A DNA stretch of 64,000 nucleotides, taken from positions 885,209-949,208 of the forward strand of contig NZ_LIGI01000001.1 in assembly GCF_001273955.1 (NCBI RefSeq), given 5' to 3'. The notes under the pieces were generated by a model. The model ran no database searches and had not been told where the DNA came from. It worked only from the letters and a program-made list of their open reading frames with translations. This document shows positions 61,601 through 64,000 of this stretch, piece after piece; the first letter of the stretch is position 1; each line of letters starts with the position of its first letter. A program made the translations under genes and the position numbers. The stretch is from Bacillus sp. FJAT-27245. GTDB lineage: Bacteria > Bacillota > Bacilli > Bacillales > Cytobacillaceae.

Positions 61601-62170
61601 TACGGGATCGCCCTCCAGGTGCTCACTTATCTTGATATCGCTATATCAAATTCTGCGGTTTTGGTTGAAAAAGAAGCGGAGCCGGCCGGTGTGTTCTACT
61701 TCCATGTCCACAACCCGATGGTCAATACGACACGGCGCCTGTCCGAAGAAGAAATCGAACAGGAAATTTTAAAGAAGTTCAAGATGAGCGGCCTCGTCCT
61801 TGAAGACGAAGAAGTAATCCGCCTGATGGACAAGAGCCTAGAGAGCGGAGAATCGCAAATCATTTCCGCTGGCTTTAAAAAGGACGGAACACTGACGAAA
61901 GCATCCAAAACAGCGACTGCCGAGGATATTGAAGACCTCCGCAAATTTGTGCGGAAGGTATACAGGGATACAGGCAACGCAATCATCAGCGGTGAAGTCG
62001 GAATCGATCCATTCAGGTTGAAGGATAAAAGTCCGTGCACATTTTGTTCCTTTAAGCCGGTTTGCCAATTTGACGAATCAATCGAAGGAAGCAAATACCG
62101 GAGGCTCGTACCGCAAAATGACAAAGAAGCGCTTGAACTGATCAGGAAGGAGGTTAAGGAACATGAGTAA
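58673..62170 (+). CDS. addB: ATP-dependent helicase/nuclease subunit AddB
   Basis: A 1165-residue subunit of the AddAB helicase-nuclease. Walker A GRAGSGKT (8-15); C-terminal RecB-type nuclease with LRVIDYKSS (about 960-968); Fe-S cluster cysteines at about 801 (NSCPFSHYI) and in CTFCSFKPVCQFD (about 1122, 1125, 1131), all four present. AddAB resects double-strand breaks and responds to Chi. GGAGGGGA selects ATG 58673. It overlaps addA by 8 bases. Confidence 0.96.
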   Translation: MSLRMLIGRAGSGKTLTCLEEIKSRLAESPEGPAIIYLVPEQMTFLSEYRLAADETIGGMIRAQVYSFTRLAWRVLQETGGSSRYHLSNVGLNMLIRKIIEEQKDQLRLFKRAADKNGFIQQVEEMLIEFKRYCVEPEKLAEGRARIGIEGRVDKSLADKMHDLEVIFKHFEETTSGKYIDSEDYFRLLAEKTGSSDYLKDAEVYIDGFYSFTPQEYRIIGELLKVCKRVTVTLTLDKPCPDKAPDELNLFRMSGETCKNLFELARNERAEMEGPVILGEQMRWENSALRHLEAHFDSRPARPFEGESGVTIIQAVNRRSEVEGIAREIRRLVREEGYRYRDIALLLRNGRDYHETIEPVFYDYEIPFFIDQKRTMLNHPLVELIRSSLETVNGHWGYEAVFRAVKTELLFPPGGNVARMRRQMDKLENYVLSHGIQGRKWTGKERWRYRRIRGLDFASSVQTNEEIRMEQELNELRLIISTPLMRLSRRLKRAQNGRKMCEAVYLLLEELDIPAKLEGWKAEAEVEGNLIKGREHDQVWNAIIDLLDQYVEMLGDEPVSPRQFASILDAGLESLEFSLVPPAIDQVMVANLDKSRLAEIKVVFVLGLNEGVLPAKISDDGILGDSEREMLALAGVKIGPGSTERLLDENFIAYKAFVTPADKLYISYPLANSEGKSLVPSSYIKRMEDLFPGSEKWILAADPADLSEEEQLAFVSSKETALAYLTSQLQLKQRNYPIHTFWWDVYNYFAESPVLREKARMVLSSLFYTNRTVKLPSDLAVELYGEDIQGSVSRMELFNSCPFSHYIQHGLKLRDRQIYKLDAPDIGELFHAALKYIADTVNEQNISWADLSREQCESLAKSAVAAIAPRLQNEILLSSERHHYIKRKLEQIITRASVVLSEHSKLSEFQPIGLEVGFGRGGKLPPLGFTLKNGSKMELAGRIDRIDSGQGKNGELYLRVIDYKSSSRGLNLSEVYYGIALQVLTYLDIAISNSAVLVEKEAEPAGVFYFHVHNPMVNTTRRLSEEEIEQEILKKFKMSGLVLEDEEVIRLMDKSLESGESQIISAGFKKDGTLTKASKTATAEDIEDLRKFVRKVYRDTGNAIISGEVGIDPFRLKDKSPCTFCSFKPVCQFDESIEGSKYRRLVPQNDKEALELIRKEVKEHE

Positions 62171-64000
62171 AGTATCGATACCGCCGATGCCGGCAGGACT
62201 GAAATGGACGAATGACCAGTGGAAGGCAATCAAGGCGAAGGATACCGATATCCTTGTCGCCGCGGCGGCGGGTTCCGGAAAGACAGCCGTCCTGGTCGAA
62301 CGGATCATTCAAAAAATTTTATCGCCGGAAGATCCCGTTGATGTCGACCAGCTGCTCGTCGTAACGTTCACAAATGCCTCCGCAGCGGAAATGCGGCACC
62401 GGATTGGGGAAGCGCTCGAGAAAGCCATTAACGAAAGCCCGGATTCAAGGCATTTGCGCAGACAATTTAGCCTTCTGAACAAGGCTTCAATTTCCACGTT
62501 ACACTCCTTTTGCCTCGATGTGGTAAGGAAATACTATTACTTGATTGATGTCGATCCGGGCTTCAGGATTGCAGATGAAACGGAAGCGCTGCTTCTCCGT
62601 GATGAGGTACTTGATGACCTGTTTGAAGAGGAATATGGAACGAAGGATAACGAGCCTTTTTTCCGCCTCGTCGATACCTTTACATCAGACAGAACGGATG
62701 ATGCCCTGCAGGACATTGTCGGGGCGATTTTCAACTTTGCCCGTTCCAATCCGGATCCGGACCTTTACTTGGATCGAATTGTTTCCATGTATGATACTGC
62801 GCAAATTTCGAAGGTTGAAGAGCTCCCGTTTATCGGCGCGCTTCTTTTCGATATTGAACTCCAGCTGAAAGGTGCGCGGCAATTTGCGGAAAAGGCAATG
62901 GCAGTTGCGATGCTTCCTGGCGGTCCGGCTCCTTATGGGGATGCCCTGGCGGACGATATCCGGCTGATTGATTCACTGCTTGCCGTCAGCGATTCCTGGG
63001 AAGCACTGTATGCGGCAATACAAACAGTGGAATTTTCAAAAGCGAAGCCAATCAAAAAGGGGACCGCGGATGAAGACTTAAAGAAAAAGGCCGCAAAGTT
63101 CAGGGATAAAGCCAAAAAAATGGTGACGGGACTTAGGGATGAATTGTTTTCAAGAAGGCCTGAAAGCTTCCTGCGCGATATGGATGAAATGAAACCCGTC
63201 ATTGAGACGCTGACAGGTATAGTAAGGAAATTTTCCGAAAGGTTCGAAGCTGCCAAAAGGGAAAGGGGCATCGTCGATTTTTCCGACCTGGAGCATTATT
63301 GCCTCGACATCCTTACCATGAAAGAGGACGAAGGGGAGCGGCTAGCTCCATCCGCCGCGGCGCTTTCTTACCGGAACCAGTTCCGTGAAGTGCTTGTGGA
63401 TGAATACCAGGATACGAATATGGTGCAGGAAACGATCCTGAAGCTTGTTTCGGGGGGGCATGGCGAGAGCGGAAACCTGTTCATGGTCGGGGACGTCAAG
63501 CAGTCGATTTACCGTTTCCGGCTGGCTGAGCCGAACTTGTTCCTTGGAAAATACAACCTCTTTACGAAAGATGGCGTGACTGGCGGATTAAGGATTGACC
63601 TGGCAAAAAACTTCCGGAGCAGGCAGGAAGTACTCGACGCGACAAACTATTTGTTCAGGCAAATCATGGGCGTAAAAGTGGGCGAAATTGAATACGGAGA
63701 GGATGCGGAGCTGAAGCTTGGAGCGGCTTATCCTGACGAACCATACCCTGCCGAGGTGCTTGTCATTGACCAGGGCGCGAAAAATGGCAGCAGTGGTGAA
63801 GACGATGTTGAGCTGGATGGCGAGATGCTTGAAGCGGAAGAACTGGAACAATCGCAGCTTGAAGCGAGGGTGATGGCGGCGCGGATAAAGGAAATGATTG
63901 CTTCGGGCAAGCCGGTTTATGAAGCCAAAACACAAACAACGAGGCCGATCCGCTACCGTGATATCGTTATCCTGCTCCGATCAATGACGTGGGCACCGCA
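62163..64000 (+). CDS. addA: ATP-dependent helicase/nuclease subunit AddA, 3' partial
   Basis: The frame is open from ATG 62163 to the window end (about 612 codons, roughly half of a typical AddA). UvrD/Rep-type helicase motifs are present: AAAGSGKTAVLVERII (motif I, near residue 40), VLVDEYQDTNMVQE (motif II) and FMVGDVKQSIYRFR (motif III). The remaining helicase motifs and the nuclease domain lie outside. AGGAGG inside the end of addB is the ribosome site. Confidence 0.95.
   Translation, partial: MSKVSIPPMPAGLKWTNDQWKAIKAKDTDILVAAAAGSGKTAVLVERIIQKILSPEDPVDVDQLLVVTFTNASAAEMRHRIGEALEKAINESPDSRHLRRQFSLLNKASISTLHSFCLDVVRKYYYLIDVDPGFRIADETEALLLRDEVLDDLFEEEYGTKDNEPFFRLVDTFTSDRTDDALQDIVGAIFNFARSNPDPDLYLDRIVSMYDTAQISKVEELPFIGALLFDIELQLKGARQFAEKAMAVAMLPGGPAPYGDALADDIRLIDSLLAVSDSWEALYAAIQTVEFSKAKPIKKGTADEDLKKKAAKFRDKAKKMVTGLRDELFSRRPESFLRDMDEMKPVIETLTGIVRKFSERFEAAKRERGIVDFSDLEHYCLDILTMKEDEGERLAPSAAALSYRNQFREVLVDEYQDTNMVQETILKLVSGGHGESGNLFMVGDVKQSIYRFRLAEPNLFLGKYNLFTKDGVTGGLRIDLAKNFRSRQEVLDATNYLFRQIMGVKVGEIEYGEDAELKLGAAYPDEPYPAEVLVIDQGAKNGSSGEDDVELDGEMLEAEELEQSQLEARVMAARIKEMIASGKPVYEAKTQTTRPIRYRDIVILLRSMTWAP

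Overview
The window is one contiguous piece of a Bacillaceae chromosome (Bacillus or a close relative). Recognisable proteins and gene order follow the Bacillus subtilis yhaX to addA segment: yhaX, hemZ, yhaR, yhaO-yhaN-yhaM-yhaL, prsA, yhaI, scoC, yhaH, trpP, hit, ecsABC, yhfA, hmoB, hemEHY, yhgD-yhgE, yhfI, lplJ, lcfB, yhfN, yhzC-comK, yhjD, yhjE-sipV, addB-addA. Strong AGGAGG-type ribosome sites, frequent GTG/TTG starts and many hairpin-plus-T-run terminators fit a Firmicute. No rRNA, tRNA, IS element, prophage or CRISPR was seen.

Layout. 1-5.7 kb: the end of a CocE-type hydrolase, a UPF0316 membrane protein, YhaX, HemZ and YhaR. 5.8-11.9 kb: YhzD, then the DNA-end-processing block yhaO-yhaN-yhaM with yhaL. 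11.9-15.4 kb: an apparent insertion between yhaL and prsA carrying a nucleoside transporter, a nucleoside hydrolase and an EamA permease behind three copies of one palindromic operator. 15.4-20.2 kb: prsA, a 28-residue YjcZ-type gene, yhaI, scoC, yhaH, trpP with a TRAP site, and hit. 20.8-24.4 kb: ecsA-ecsB-ecsC and a PAP2 phosphatase. 24.6-30.7 kb: the yhfA permease, the heme-degrading hmoB, and divergently the late heme genes hemE-hemH-hemY. 30.9-33.7 kb: a molybdopterin oxidoreductase between two unknown small genes. 33.8-36.7 kb: yhgD-yhgE. 37.4-41.9 kb: yhfI, lplJ, lcfB and an enoyl-CoA hydratase. 42.3-46.8 kb: a MurNAc recycling locus (murR, then murQ-murP-mupG). 46.9-53.8 kb: azlCD, YhfN protease, LysM-M14 endopeptidase, SRAP protein, yhzC, comK, yhjD. 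54.0-64.0 kb: S9 peptidase, LCP protein, yhjE, signal peptidase and addB-addA, with addA cut by the window end.

Themes. Heme: hemZ, hemE, hemH and hemY make heme and hmoB degrades it. DNA ends: YhaO/YhaN, YhaM and AddAB. Envelope: PrsA, signal peptidase, LCP ligase, M14 endopeptidase and MurNAc recycling. Post-exponential control: ScoC, ComK, Ecs.

The least explained features are two intergenic tandem arrays with the same 52-bp period, each unit built around an inverted repeat, at 24.43-24.60 kb and 41.89-42.20 kb, both between convergent genes. Also notable are the molybdopterin enzyme lacking the usual fourth Fe-S cysteine, the YhaX protein with Asn at the HAD nucleophile position, and the repeat-bearing 600-bp hit-ecsA gap.
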